From contig NZ_SLWR01000001.1 of the NCBI RefSeq assembly GCF_004345665.1, forward strand, positions 1,084,401-1,148,400: a stretch of 64,000 nt of DNA. Direction: 5' to 3'. The position numbers and the translations under genes were made by a program. This stretch comes from Kribbella antiqua. Lineage in GTDB: Bacteria > Actinomycetota > Actinomycetes > Propionibacteriales > Kribbellaceae. Below the pieces are notes generated by a model. The model did not search any database, was not told the origin of the DNA, and saw only the letters and a list, made by a program, of their open reading frames with translations. Positions 37,081 through 45,894 of this stretch are shown here, piece by piece; the first letter of the stretch is position 1; each line of letters begins with the position of its first letter.

Positions 37081-38708
37081 GCAACCAACCGTATTCCGAA
37101 CCGATGGGCGACGCGAAGACCTGGCTCGACGATGACGACGACCTGTTCGCCGACGAGCCGTCGCCGGCGTACCCGCCGGACAGCCTCGTTACCTTCCGGT
37201 TCCTGCGCGACGCAATCCGGCGACACCTGCGGATCTGGCTGGTACTCGCGATCGCTGGACTGACCCTCGGCCTGGCATCGATCGTCCTGCTGCCGACGGC
37301 GCACACGTCGTCAGCCCGGCTGCTGATCACCACCCGCGAAGGTGAGGACCCGACCAAGGCGATGGAGACCGAGGTGAGCCTTGCGACCACCCGTACCGTC
37401 GCAGAGCGGGCGATCAAGCTGCTGAAGCTGCCGGACACACCGGACGCCCTGCTCGAGAGGTACACCGCGACCCCGCTGACCGACCGCGTGCTGGAGATCC
37501 AGGCGAGCGCCAAGACGACTGACGAGGCCAACAAGCTGGCTACGACGGTGGCGCAGACCTATCTAGTCTTCCGCAAGGAGCAGATCGCGCTGCAGGTGGC
37601 CCCCTTGGTGCGGGACTACAACGCCGCGGTGGACGATGTGAGCGTCGCTGAACAAGCAGTCCGTGCCGCCGGGGACAATCCGGACGATCCGAAGCACCCC
37701 AACAGTCCGGAGATGAAGAAGCTCAACGCCGACCGGGACAAGATGTTGTACCTCCGGCAGCAACGGCTGGACCTGGACACGTCGGCATCGAAGATGAACA
37801 GCAGCCGGATCCTCGATCAGCCGGCGCCGGTCCTGGTCTCCGCCAAGCGGACGCTGGTGATCGCGGCCGGCACCGGGATGATCGCCGGGCTCTTCCTCGG
37901 CCTCGGGTTCGTCATCGTCCGGGCCTTGATCTCAGACCGGCTGTGGAAGCGGCAGGACATCGCCCACACGCTGAACGCGCGGGTCCGGCTCAGCACCGGG
38001 CGGCCGCCACGCTGGCAGTGGCTGCCGTTCCTGCGACGGCTGCGCCAGCACGAGCAGCACCATCCAGAGATCGAATTGATGGTGCGGCACCTGGATCAGC
38101 GCATCGTCTGGGCCAAGCGGCCGACGCCCGCACTGGTCGTTGTCAGCGTCGACGACGTCCGGACCTGCGCGATCGCGGTCGCCTCGCTGGCCTACTTACT
38201 GGCCGAGGACGGCAAAAACGTCCTGGCCGTCGACCTGACCGAGACAGGCATCCTGGCTGCGAAGCTCGGCGTGCGGGAGCTCGGCACCCGGGACTCGCGG
38301 TTCAGCGAGCCCGGGCGCCGGATCACTGTGCACCTGCCGAACCCGGAGGCCGGTCCGGCCGAGGGTGCCTACCTGCGGCTGCGGGAGAACAACCGCGCGG
38401 GTGGCACTGGTGACGTCGCCCTCGACGCCGCCTGGGACGTCGCGGACGTCGTACTGTCGCTGGCCACGCTGTCGCCGGCGCTCGGTGCCGACCACCTCGG
38501 CACCTGGGCTGCCCGGGCTGCTGTCGTGGTCACCGCCGGACGGTCGACGACCACCAAGGTCCGGGCCACCGGCGACATGGTTCGACTGGCGGGCCTCGAG
38601 ATCGACACGGCCGTCGTACTGAACGCGGACCGGACCGACGAGGGCGTCGGCGTCACCGAGGCGGAAGCCTCGTCCCGCACCCTCGACGTGGAGATGTTCG
38701 GCCGATGA
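37077..38708 (+). CDS. Wzz-type co-polymerase, P-loop-less (copy 3)
   Basis: 543 aa from ATG 37077. An acidic N-terminal tail (DDDDDLFADE, 18-27) precedes helix 1 (54-73). The extracytoplasmic region runs to about 255 with a coiled-coil at 180-240. Helix 2 is at 258-282. The cytoplasmic domain has LVVVSVDDVRTCAIAVASLAY (352 onward) and NVLAVDLTETG in the order of a ParA/BY-kinase fold, but no Walker A lysine. No C-terminal tyrosine cluster is seen. It is coupled by 4-base overlaps to copy 2 and to the ligase-like gene, so the three proteins are probably made in fixed ratio. Confidence 0.8.
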   Translation: MSNQPYSEPMGDAKTWLDDDDDLFADEPSPAYPPDSLVTFRFLRDAIRRHLRIWLVLAIAGLTLGLASIVLLPTAHTSSARLLITTREGEDPTKAMETEVSLATTRTVAERAIKLLKLPDTPDALLERYTATPLTDRVLEIQASAKTTDEANKLATTVAQTYLVFRKEQIALQVAPLVRDYNAAVDDVSVAEQAVRAAGDNPDDPKHPNSPEMKKLNADRDKMLYLRQQRLDLDTSASKMNSSRILDQPAPVLVSAKRTLVIAAGTGMIAGLFLGLGFVIVRALISDRLWKRQDIAHTLNARVRLSTGRPPRWQWLPFLRRLRQHEQHHPEIELMVRHLDQRIVWAKRPTPALVVVSVDDVRTCAIAVASLAYLLAEDGKNVLAVDLTETGILAAKLGVRELGTRDSRFSEPGRRITVHLPNPEAGPAEGAYLRLRENNRAGGTGDVALDAAWDVADVVLSLATLSPALGADHLGTWAARAAVVVTAGRSTTTKVRATGDMVRLAGLEIDTAVVLNADRTDEGVGVTEAEASSRTLDVEMFGR

Positions 38709-39937
38709 GTGGTGTTCAGGTGCTCAGGCGGATCAACGACCGGCCCGGCCGGCGCGTTGTGTCGCCTGAGCGCCGGCGCCGCCGGCGGGTGCAGCTGGTC
38801 TGGGGCTGTCTGCTGCTGAACGTTCTGACGTTCTTCCCCGAGGCGCCGCACATCATCCCGATCCCAGGGCCCATCGGAAAGCTGATCGCCCAAGGCTCGC
38901 TCCTGGTCGCCGCCGTGCTGGTGCTGACGGTGAACCGGCCGACCAGGATCCGGCCTTCTGTGTTCATCTTCCTCGCCACGCTGCTGGCGACCGAGGCACT
39001 GGCGTCGAGCCTGCGGGCCGAGTTCCTGTTCGGTGCGCTGTACCGGTCCGGGCGGCTGTTCCTGTTCGTCATGGTGCTGTGGTTGCTGACGCCGTGGTGG
39101 ACCAGGCGCGATCTGCTCCTGGTCCGGACCCACCTGATGTTCCTGTGGATCGTGCTCGGTTCCGTCGTTCTCGGACTGTTCGCCGCACCCGGGCTCGCCC
39201 TGACCGAGGACCGGCTGTACGGCATCTTGTGGCCGATCCCGCCAACGCAGGTCGGTCACTACGCGGCGGTGGCGATCGGTCTGACGACGGTGCTGTGGAT
39301 GGCCGGGCTGCTCCCAAAGGGAGTGGCGCTCATCAGTGTCGTCGGGGCCATACCCGTCCTGCTGCTGACCCATACCCGGACGGCGTTGGTCGCGATGCTG
39401 ATCGGCGTCCTGATCGCCGGCATGAGCCTGTTCACCGCACGCCGCCGGGTCCGCAAGACGTTCGCGTTCGGCCTGGTCTTCTTCTCCGTCGGCGCACTCG
39501 CCGCCGGATCGGTGGTGAGCACCTGGCTGGCCCGCGGTCAGGACACGACCGAGGTCACCGAGTTGACCGGCCGGACCCGGGTCTGGGACGCGATCCTGGC
39601 CCAGCCGCGCTCGACCTGGGAGACGCTGTTCGGTTTCGGCCTGTCGAACAAATCCTTCAACGGCCTGCCCATCGACAGCAACTGGCTCGGCACATACCAC
39701 GACGTCGGTCTGATCGGCATGGCGATCAACATCGCGATGGTGCTGTTCGTGCTGATCGTCGCCCTGTTCTTCCAGCCGCAAGGTCCACGCCGGGCCCTGG
39801 CACTGTTCCTGGTCGCCTACTGCGTGGTCGCGTCGTTCACCGAGAGCGGGCTGAGCGAGGCCTCGCCGTACCTGCTCGAACTGACCCTGGCCGCGTCGCT
39901 GGTGTACTCGCGCGCTCCCCGGGAAGGAATCCGATGA
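38705..39937 (+). CDS. O-antigen ligase/polymerase-like membrane protein
   Basis: 410 aa with about ten membrane helices and one larger loop (GRGQDTTEVTELTGRTRVWDAIL region, about 280-300). That loop carries the RxxxW-type motif common in Wzy/WaaL proteins. ATG 38705 overlaps the stop of the Wzz-like gene by 4 bases. It would polymerise or ligate repeat units at the outer membrane face, under control of the two co-polymerases just upstream. It is a paralogue of the partial gene at the left edge. Confidence 0.85.
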   Translation: MSGVQVLRRINDRPGRRVVSPERRRRRRVQLVWGCLLLNVLTFFPEAPHIIPIPGPIGKLIAQGSLLVAAVLVLTVNRPTRIRPSVFIFLATLLATEALASSLRAEFLFGALYRSGRLFLFVMVLWLLTPWWTRRDLLLVRTHLMFLWIVLGSVVLGLFAAPGLALTEDRLYGILWPIPPTQVGHYAAVAIGLTTVLWMAGLLPKGVALISVVGAIPVLLLTHTRTALVAMLIGVLIAGMSLFTARRRVRKTFAFGLVFFSVGALAAGSVVSTWLARGQDTTEVTELTGRTRVWDAILAQPRSTWETLFGFGLSNKSFNGLPIDSNWLGTYHDVGLIGMAINIAMVLFVLIVALFFQPQGPRRALALFLVAYCVVASFTESGLSEASPYLLELTLAASLVYSRAPREGIR

Positions 39938-41130
39938 AGATCTTGCTGGTGCACAACCGATACCGGTCCACCGCGCCGAGCGGCGAGAACCGGGTCGTCG
40001 ACCAGGAAGGCGAGGCGCTGGCGGCGCTCGGCCACGAGGTCGAGACGTTCGAGCGGCACAGCGACGAGATCGAGGACTGGCCGGCCTGGAAGAAGGCCAC
40101 CCTGCCGGCCCGGGTGGTCTGGAACCCCGCCGCCAAACGGGATCTCGTCGCGACCCTCGAGCGGTTCCGTCCGGACGTCGTCCATGTGCACAACACCTTC
40201 CCGGTGCTGAGCCCGTCGGTGCTGTACGCGTGCCGCGACGCGGGTGTGCCGGTCGTGATCACGCTGCACAACTACAAGCTGCTCTGCGCCAGCGGTGACT
40301 TCTTCCGCGACGGCAACCTGTGTCACGACTGCGCCGGAGGTAACCCGACGTCAGGTGTGATCCACCGCTGCTACCGCGGTTCCACGCTGGCCACCGCGAC
40401 GACCGTGCTGAACACCCGGACCCACCGGCGGAGCTGGCGCAACCTGGTGTCGGCGTACATCTTCGTCTCCGAGTCACAGCGCAGCCTGCTGGCCGGGATG
40501 CGGTTCGACCCGGACCGCAGCTTCGTCCGCTACAACTACGTCCCGTACGACGGCCCGATCGGGGGCCAGAGGCAACGACAGGTGACGTACGTCGGCCGGC
40601 TGGACGCGGCCAAGGGCGCACCACTGCTGATGAGGGGCTGGGACGCTTACCGCGCGATCGCGGGCGACGACGCGCTCAAGCTGGTCATCGCCGGCGGTGG
40701 TCCGTTGGAGGACGAGGTGACCGCCTGGGCGGCCGAGCGGCCGTCCGTCGAGCTCCGCGGGCTGATGAGCAAGCAGGAGGTCTTCGACCTGATCGGCCGG
40801 TCCCGCGCGGTCGTTCTGCCGTCGGAGTGGCAGGAGACGTTCGGGCTGGTCGTGGTCGAGGCGATGGCGGTCGGGGTGCCGCTGCTCGCCGCCGCCCACG
40901 GTTCGTTCCCGGAGCTCGTAACCGACGGCGTCGACGGAGCGTTGTTCGATCCGGGCCGGCCGGACGCGCTGGCCAAGCTGCTGCTTGACGTCGACGCGTC
41001 CCCCGCCAAGTACGACGAGCTCGGCCGCAACGCCCGTACGACGTACGAGAAGAAGCACGACCCCCACCGCAATCTCGAGCAGCTGCTCGACATCTACCGG
41101 TTCGCCGCCCGCCAATCGGTCGTCAGCTAG
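39934..41130 (+). CDS. Glycosyltransferase family 4
   Basis: 398 aa from ATG 39934 (4-base overlap). GT-B: KILLVHNRYRSTAPSGEN, VHVHNTFPVLSP, TLHNYKLLCASG followed by CHDCAGG (a small Cys pair typical of one GT4 subgroup), then TYVGRLDAAKGAPLLM, IAGGGPLEDEV, and EWQETFGLVVVEAMAVGVPLLA with the EX7E motif. It probably adds a sugar of the repeat unit made by this operon. Donor unknown. Confidence 0.88.
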   Translation: MKILLVHNRYRSTAPSGENRVVDQEGEALAALGHEVETFERHSDEIEDWPAWKKATLPARVVWNPAAKRDLVATLERFRPDVVHVHNTFPVLSPSVLYACRDAGVPVVITLHNYKLLCASGDFFRDGNLCHDCAGGNPTSGVIHRCYRGSTLATATTVLNTRTHRRSWRNLVSAYIFVSESQRSLLAGMRFDPDRSFVRYNYVPYDGPIGGQRQRQVTYVGRLDAAKGAPLLMRGWDAYRAIAGDDALKLVIAGGGPLEDEVTAWAAERPSVELRGLMSKQEVFDLIGRSRAVVLPSEWQETFGLVVVEAMAVGVPLLAAAHGSFPELVTDGVDGALFDPGRPDALAKLLLDVDASPAKYDELGRNARTTYEKKHDPHRNLEQLLDIYRFAARQSVVS

Positions 41131-41161
41131 CCGAGACCACTGCCCCCCAGAAGGAAGTGCC

Positions 41162-42787
41162 ATGGAACAACGCGATCCGTCCCCACCGGCCAAAGGTCGG
41201 GGATCCGCGTGGTATCGCGGCCGGCGTGCGTTCGTCGCCGCCGGTGCGATCGTGCTCGCCGGCGTCCTTGCCGTGCTCACTTACGTCGTGACAGCCGACG
41301 GGCAACCGGTGTCGGAGCCACAGACCAGCACGAGTCCGACGCCCACGTCGGTGGCAGTCCAGGCGCCGACCGCTCCGCCGGCCAAGATCTGCGGTAACAC
41401 CACGGCTCTGGCCGGACCGGCGACCGCTCCGGCTGGTGCGGTTACCGTCAGCCCCGCACAGAACCTGCGGGACCTCACCGCCAAGAGCCCGGCCGGCACG
41501 ACCTTCTGGCTGACCTCCGGCACGCACAAACTCGGCGGCGGGGAGTACGTACAGGTGATCCCCAAGCGGGGCAACACCTACCTCGGCGCTCCCGGCGCGG
41601 TGCTCGATGGTGCGCACAGCAACCGCTACGCCTTCACCGGCTACTCCGCCGGCGTCACCATCAAGGGCCTGACGATCCAGAACTTCGGCCGCCCGCGCGG
41701 CACCAATGACGAGGGCGTGGTGAACCACAACGCCTCCCCCGAGTGGACCATCGAGGCCAACACCATCCGGGACAACTCCGGCGCCGGCCTGATGGTCGGA
41801 ACCAAGAACGTTGTCCGCGGCAACTGCCTGCAGGACAACGGCCAGTACGGGTTCAGCGCCTACAACCCGGGCAGGGTGTCGAGTGTGGTGATCGAACGCA
41901 ACGAGATCACCGGCAACAACACCGACGACTGGGAGACCATCCGGCCCGGCTGCGGCTGCACGGGTGGCGGAAAGTTCTGGGCGGTGTCCGGGGCGGTGGT
42001 CCGCGGCAACTGGATCCACGACAACCATGGCGCCGGGATGTGGGCCGACACCAACAACACCGCGTTCGCCATCGAGGGCAACTACATCTCGGGCAACTCC
42101 GCCGAGGGCATCGTCTACGAGATCAGCTACAACGCCTCCATCCGGGGCAACACCTTCGTCCGCAACGGACTCGGCAAAGGCCCGAAGAACGACGGCTTTC
42201 CGACGGGGGCGGTCTACATCTCGGAGTCCGGCAGCGACAAGCGGGTGCCCGGGACATTCAACCGGACCTTCGAGATCAGCGACAACGCCTTCACCGACAA
42301 CTGGGCCGGCGTGATCCTGTGGGAGAACGCCGACCGGTTCGCCGGCTCCCCGGCCAACACCAGCTCGGGCTCCGGCACGCTGGTGAACCCGAGTGTGGTC
42401 ACCATCGAGACCTGCAACCGCGACAACATCAAGAGTCAGCCCTACCTGAGCGACTGCCGGTGGAAGACGCAGAACGTGCAGGTCCACGACAACGTGTTCA
42501 GCCTCGACCCGAACAAGATCGGCAAGACCTGTGCGACCCGGAGCGGCTGCGGCTTCAACGGGATCTTCGCCAACTGGGGCACGTACCCGGACTGGTCGCC
42601 GTACACGGAGCGGAAGGTGCAGGACGCGATCACCTTCAAGCAGAACAACAAGTTCTTCGACAACACCTACCGCGGGCCGTGGAACTTCATCGTGCACGAG
42701 CAGGGCAGCAGCGTGAACTGGCCGTCCTGGCAGGGTGCGCCGTACGACCAGGACCGTGACAGTGTGATCAAGGTGCAAGGGCGCTGA
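41162..42787 (+). CDS. Membrane-anchored right-handed beta-helix protein
   Basis: 541 aa from ATG 41162 (GAAGGAAG upstream). A basic N-terminus and one helix (26-48) act as signal anchor. A Thr/Pro/Ser linker (55-80) follows, then a parallel beta-helix from about 85 to 520 with repeats of the N.I..NSGAG, I.GN.I..N type (PbH1-like). It resembles pectate-lyase and NosD-like folds and alginate epimerase AlgG in fold only; a catalytic DPHD motif was not found. I infer an extracellular enzyme or binding protein acting on the polymer. It ends the rightward operon except for the small gene after it. Confidence 0.82.
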   Translation: MEQRDPSPPAKGRGSAWYRGRRAFVAAGAIVLAGVLAVLTYVVTADGQPVSEPQTSTSPTPTSVAVQAPTAPPAKICGNTTALAGPATAPAGAVTVSPAQNLRDLTAKSPAGTTFWLTSGTHKLGGGEYVQVIPKRGNTYLGAPGAVLDGAHSNRYAFTGYSAGVTIKGLTIQNFGRPRGTNDEGVVNHNASPEWTIEANTIRDNSGAGLMVGTKNVVRGNCLQDNGQYGFSAYNPGRVSSVVIERNEITGNNTDDWETIRPGCGCTGGGKFWAVSGAVVRGNWIHDNHGAGMWADTNNTAFAIEGNYISGNSAEGIVYEISYNASIRGNTFVRNGLGKGPKNDGFPTGAVYISESGSDKRVPGTFNRTFEISDNAFTDNWAGVILWENADRFAGSPANTSSGSGTLVNPSVVTIETCNRDNIKSQPYLSDCRWKTQNVQVHDNVFSLDPNKIGKTCATRSGCGFNGIFANWGTYPDWSPYTERKVQDAITFKQNNKFFDNTYRGPWNFIVHEQGSSVNWPSWQGAPYDQDRDSVIKVQGR

Positions 42788-42792
42788 GTGCG

Positions 42793-43161
42793 ATGATCGG
42801 GCCTCCTGAGCGTGCCGGCGGGGAGCAGATCGCACTGCTCCGCTCGGTCGGCTACGCCGCGTTCGGGCGGCACGAACGGAATCTCGACGTGCTCGACGTG
42901 GTCTTCGACAGCCTGGTCGACGCGCCGGACAGCGCCCGGGACGTACGGCGGCTGCGGTTCGCCGGCCACGGAGTCACGCTGGATGTCGACGTCCACGGGC
43001 AGGACAAACTGACGATCGAGCTGCGGGTCTCCCCCGCCGGTCCGGTGATGGTCGAGTCCCGCGGCGCCGACGACCCATTGGCGGCCAGGCTGGTGAGCTT
43101 CCTGCTCAGGTGGCCGGGCACGACACAACGGCCGGTCCGAACCGCGTGGATCATGCTCTGA
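42793..43161 (+). CDS. Small protein of unknown function
   Basis: 122 aa; starts 5 bases after the beta-helix stop. No signal or membrane helix. Residues 30-70 (LDVVFDSLVDAPDSARDVRRLRF then GHGVTLDVDV) resemble small proteins that go with ECF sigma factors and CHAT peptidases in actinomycetes; this is a weak likeness seen by eye. It converges on the sigma factor gene with 33 bases between. It may be a sigma-linked regulatory protein. The start could be elsewhere; no clear ribosome site. Confidence 0.55.
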   Translation: MIGPPERAGGEQIALLRSVGYAAFGRHERNLDVLDVVFDSLVDAPDSARDVRRLRFAGHGVTLDVDVHGQDKLTIELRVSPAGPVMVESRGADDPLAARLVSFLLRWPGTTQRPVRTAWIML

Positions 43162-43178
43162 TCCATGCGCCGGACCGG
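43132..43178. terminator. Bidirectional hairpin between convergent genes
   Basis: Two-part stem: CCGGTCCG (43132-43139) pairs with CGGACCGG (43171-43178), and CGTGGATCA (43145-43153) pairs with TGATCCATG (43159-43167, one G-T), with a 5-base loop. It spans the stop of the small gene and lies just before the end of the convergent sigma factor gene. No T-run is seen on either side. Confidence 0.6.
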
Positions 43179-43194
43179 CCGGTTGCCTGCTGCC

Positions 43195-43797
43195 TCAGGA
43201 GGCAAGCAGCAGTCTGAGCTTCTCCAGGCAGCGACCCCGGATCGGGCCGATACTGCCGATCGGGATGCCGATGGTCGCGGAGATCTCGGCGTACGGCGCG
43301 GGCGGATCGGCCATCAGCATGCCCATCAGCTGCTGCCACCGATCCGGCAGGCTCTCGAGCGCACGCCGTACGTCGACCGCCCGCTCGTCGGCGAGCATCT
43401 CGGCGTCCAGCTCCGGCTGCTCACCCGCCACGTCCTCGAAGGCGGTGGACTCGTAGGTGAGCAGCACACGCTTGCGGAAGGCAAGCACCCGCAGGCATTC
43501 CCGCCGGGTGGTGGTGACCAGCCAGGCACCGACCCGCTCGGGGTCGACCCGGTGGATGTGCTCGAGCAACCGCAACCAGACCATCTGGGAGACGTCGGCG
43601 GCGTCGCTGTCGGAGAGCCGGAAGCTCCGGGTGACGGCCCAGACGAGCCGTGCGTAGTGATCGACCAGCCGGCTCCAGGCCCCCGGGTCACCGGCGGCTG
43701 CCTGGATGACGAGGTTCGCGGCCTCGGAGCGAACCGGCCCAATTTCGTCTGGCACAGTGTCGTCAGCGCTCGTTGGAGCACTGAGTTGCTGCAACAT
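43195..43797 (-). CDS. Sigma-70 family (ECF-type) RNA polymerase sigma factor
   Basis: 200 aa. Region 2 is at about 25-95 (AWSRLVDHYARLVWAVTRSF, DAADVSQMVWLRLLEHI) and region 4 at about 140-195 (RALESLPDRWQQLMGMLMA, YAEISATIGIPIGSIGPIRGR), with a short linker and no region 3. The size is standard. No anti-sigma gene is adjacent, so control is probably by expression or by the small convergent protein at 42793. Located between the end of the polysaccharide operon and the second priming transferase, it may control the locus. Its targets are unknown. Confidence 0.88.
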   Translation of the reverse strand: MLQQLSAPTSADDTVPDEIGPVRSEAANLVIQAAAGDPGAWSRLVDHYARLVWAVTRSFRLSDSDAADVSQMVWLRLLEHIHRVDPERVGAWLVTTTRRECLRVLAFRKRVLLTYESTAFEDVAGEQPELDAEMLADERAVDVRRALESLPDRWQQLMGMLMADPPAPYAEISATIGIPIGSIGPIRGRCLEKLRLLLAS

Positions 43798-43860
43798 ATC
43801 GATTCCCCCCTCGGGAATACACCACTGGTTGTGAACAGGCAGAAAGGAAAGTGGTGTGTG

Positions 43861-45387
43861 TCAGTAAGCGCCGTCACGGCCGAGCACGGCGCGCGCGGTC
43901 TTCCACAAAATGAGCAGGTCGAGTGCGATCGACCAGTTGTCCGCGTAGCGCAGGTCGAGCCGCATCGACTCTTCCCAGGTCAGGTCGCTGCGACCGCTGA
44001 CCTGCCAGAGGCCGGTCAGTCCGGGCTTCACGAGCATCCGCCGCGCGTCGTCGATGGCGTACCGCGCCACCTCCGCCGGCAGTGGTGGCCGCGGCCCGAC
44101 CAGTGACATGTCCCCCCGGAGCACGTTCACCAGTTGTGGCAGCTCGTCGATCGAGAAACGCCGCAAGTACTTGCCGACCCGGGTCACCCGCGGATCGTCG
44201 CGGAGCTTGAACAGCACTCCGTTGCCTTCGTTCAGCGCGTGCAGTTCCGCCTTGCGTGCCTCGGCGTCGGCCACCATCGTGCGGAACTTCAGCATCTGGA
44301 ACAGTTCCCCGCCACGGCCCACCCGGGTCTGCCGGAACAGCACCGGACCCCGGCTGCTGACCTTCACCAGCAGCGCGGCGATGAGCAGGATCGGCGAGAC
44401 ACCGAGCAGCAGCAGGCAACCGACCACCCGGTCGAAGATGCTCTTCAGCAGGTGTGGTCCGCCGCTGACCGACGGCCGCTCCAGGTGCAGGAGCGACAGG
44501 CCGGCGACCGGGCGGATCGAGATCCGTGGGCCGGCCACCTCGACGATGCCCGGCGACACGATCAGGTCGACGCCGCGCTGTTCGAGCGCCCAGGACAGCT
44601 TGCGCAGCGAGTGCCCGGCCAGTTCCGGATCGGTGGCCACCGCGACGACGTCGACGTCGTACTGGTCGACCGCGGCCAGGATGTCCATCTCGGTCCGGCC
44701 CAGCCGTTCCGGCTCGGGCTCCTCGAAGGAGTCCCCGCGCGGCAGGCAGTTCGCCACCACGACGTAGCCGTCGGCCGGCCGCTCCTCCAGGTGCCGCCGC
44801 AGCGTGGTCACCTGGTCGTTGCGTCCGACAACGAGTACCCGGCGCATGCACCGCCCGGCGAACCGCCGCCAGGAGATGCTGCGGTGCAGCAACCAGCGGG
44901 CGACCATCGCCGCCAGGCAGGTCATCGGCACCGCGAGTACGACGAAACCACGGGCGACTTCCAGCTTGACCGCGTACGACGTGATCGCGACCAGCGCGGT
45001 CAACGCCACCGCGGCCCGGATGATCGAACGGAATTCCTCCGGCCCGGTCCCGAAGTACCGGGTCTCATAGCCCCGCTCCAGCGCCACACAGGCCAGCCAA
45101 GCGACTGGCAGGACGGCACCGAGCAGGATGTAGCCGACGTTGATCTGGGCGCCGAACCGGGCCACGAGAGCCAGGGTCCCACCGACGAGCGCGGCGAGGA
45201 CGTCGGCGGCGAGCGCTGCCCACCGGTACTTCGACACCCACCGCGCCTCGGTGAACCGGGCCGAACGCGGCACGATCGCCGGGACTTCGTCCGGTACCAC
45301 CCAGACCGGCCGACGACGTTCTCCAGACGGCGCCGGCCGAAGATCAGCCGAATCGGCTACCTCTTCGGACATGACGAATTCAGTCAC
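43861..45387 (-). CDS. WcaJ/WbaP-type undecaprenyl-phosphate sugar phosphotransferase, copy 2
   Basis: 508 aa from GTG 45387 (GGGGGG about 9 bases upstream); ATG 45372 is an alternative. Four N-terminal helices, a nucleotide-binding-like middle domain (MRRVLVVGRNDQ), a fifth helix and the catalytic part (KFRTM, DELPQLVNVLRGDMSLVGPRP, PGLTGLWQVSGRSD). It is clearly paralogous to copy 1 along the whole length; the C-terminal third is almost the same, the middle differs more. It starts repeat-unit synthesis on undecaprenyl phosphate. Its stop lies 63 bases before the sigma factor start, so the two genes may share a transcript. Confidence 0.9.
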   Translation of the reverse strand: MTEFVMSEEVADSADLRPAPSGERRRPVWVVPDEVPAIVPRSARFTEARWVSKYRWAALAADVLAALVGGTLALVARFGAQINVGYILLGAVLPVAWLACVALERGYETRYFGTGPEEFRSIIRAAVALTALVAITSYAVKLEVARGFVVLAVPMTCLAAMVARWLLHRSISWRRFAGRCMRRVLVVGRNDQVTTLRRHLEERPADGYVVVANCLPRGDSFEEPEPERLGRTEMDILAAVDQYDVDVVAVATDPELAGHSLRKLSWALEQRGVDLIVSPGIVEVAGPRISIRPVAGLSLLHLERPSVSGGPHLLKSIFDRVVGCLLLLGVSPILLIAALLVKVSSRGPVLFRQTRVGRGGELFQMLKFRTMVADAEARKAELHALNEGNGVLFKLRDDPRVTRVGKYLRRFSIDELPQLVNVLRGDMSLVGPRPPLPAEVARYAIDDARRMLVKPGLTGLWQVSGRSDLTWEESMRLDLRYADNWSIALDLLILWKTARAVLGRDGAY

Positions 45388-45562
45388 GCACTGTCACCCC
45401 CCACAGGTGAAAAGCGACGCCCGTGACCAACCCACTCCCCGTCACGGACCTCGGTGAACGCCGCCCCCACAACGGCGTGATCCAGAGAGTACCAAGGGAA
45501 TGCCGCCTGCAACAGCACTGGGCGGGAGTGTTTACCGCCGGGCAACCGGATTGCCAGACAAA

Positions 45563-45596
45563 GAACCCCAGGGCCTGATTTCAGGCCCCGGGGTTC
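45563..45596 (-). terminator. Hairpin terminator after pspAA
   Basis: Stem GAACCCC-A-GGGCCTGA (45563-45578) pairs with TCAGGCCC-C-GGGGTTC (45581-45596), with one A/C mismatch and a 2-base loop. It lies 22 bases beyond the stop of the minus-strand PspAA gene and could also stop read-through into the polysaccharide locus. The 231-base spacer 45388-45618 holds nothing else I can support; promoters for 45387 must lie there. Confidence 0.75.
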
Positions 45597-45618
45597 TCGA
45601 AACGGCTACGGCAGGTGA

Positions 45619-45894
45619 TCAGCCGGCGATCAGCCCGTCGCCGCTGATCAGCTCGCGCATCTCGGCCAGGGTGCTGTCGCCCGGCGGCAGGATCGCGTCG
45701 GAGTCGTGCAGCTCGTCGTCCGGCACCTTCTGGCCGGACCGGACGAAGGTGAGCAGCGCGTCGAACGACGTACGGAAGCCGTCCTCGTCGCCGGCCGAGA
45801 CAGCCTTCTCCAGCTCGGTGTCGACCGCGTTGAGCTGGTCGAGCTGCTCGTCGGCCAGTCGCCACTGGCCCTCACCCATGATGCGAACGATCAT
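45619..45894 (-). CDS. PspA-associated protein PspAA
   Basis: 91 aa; ATG 45894 overlaps the pspA stop by 4 bases. It begins MIVRIMGEGQWRLADEQLDQLN, the usual start of the PspAA domain family, which is found directly after pspA in many actinobacteria. The remainder is a helical pair (ELEKAVSAGDEDGFRTSFDAL) and an acidic tail. It probably binds or modulates PspA in membrane stress response; mechanism not established. Confidence 0.85.
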   Translation of the reverse strand: MIVRIMGEGQWRLADEQLDQLNAVDTELEKAVSAGDEDGFRTSFDALLTFVRSGQKVPDDELHDSDAILPPGDSTLAEMRELISGDGLIAG

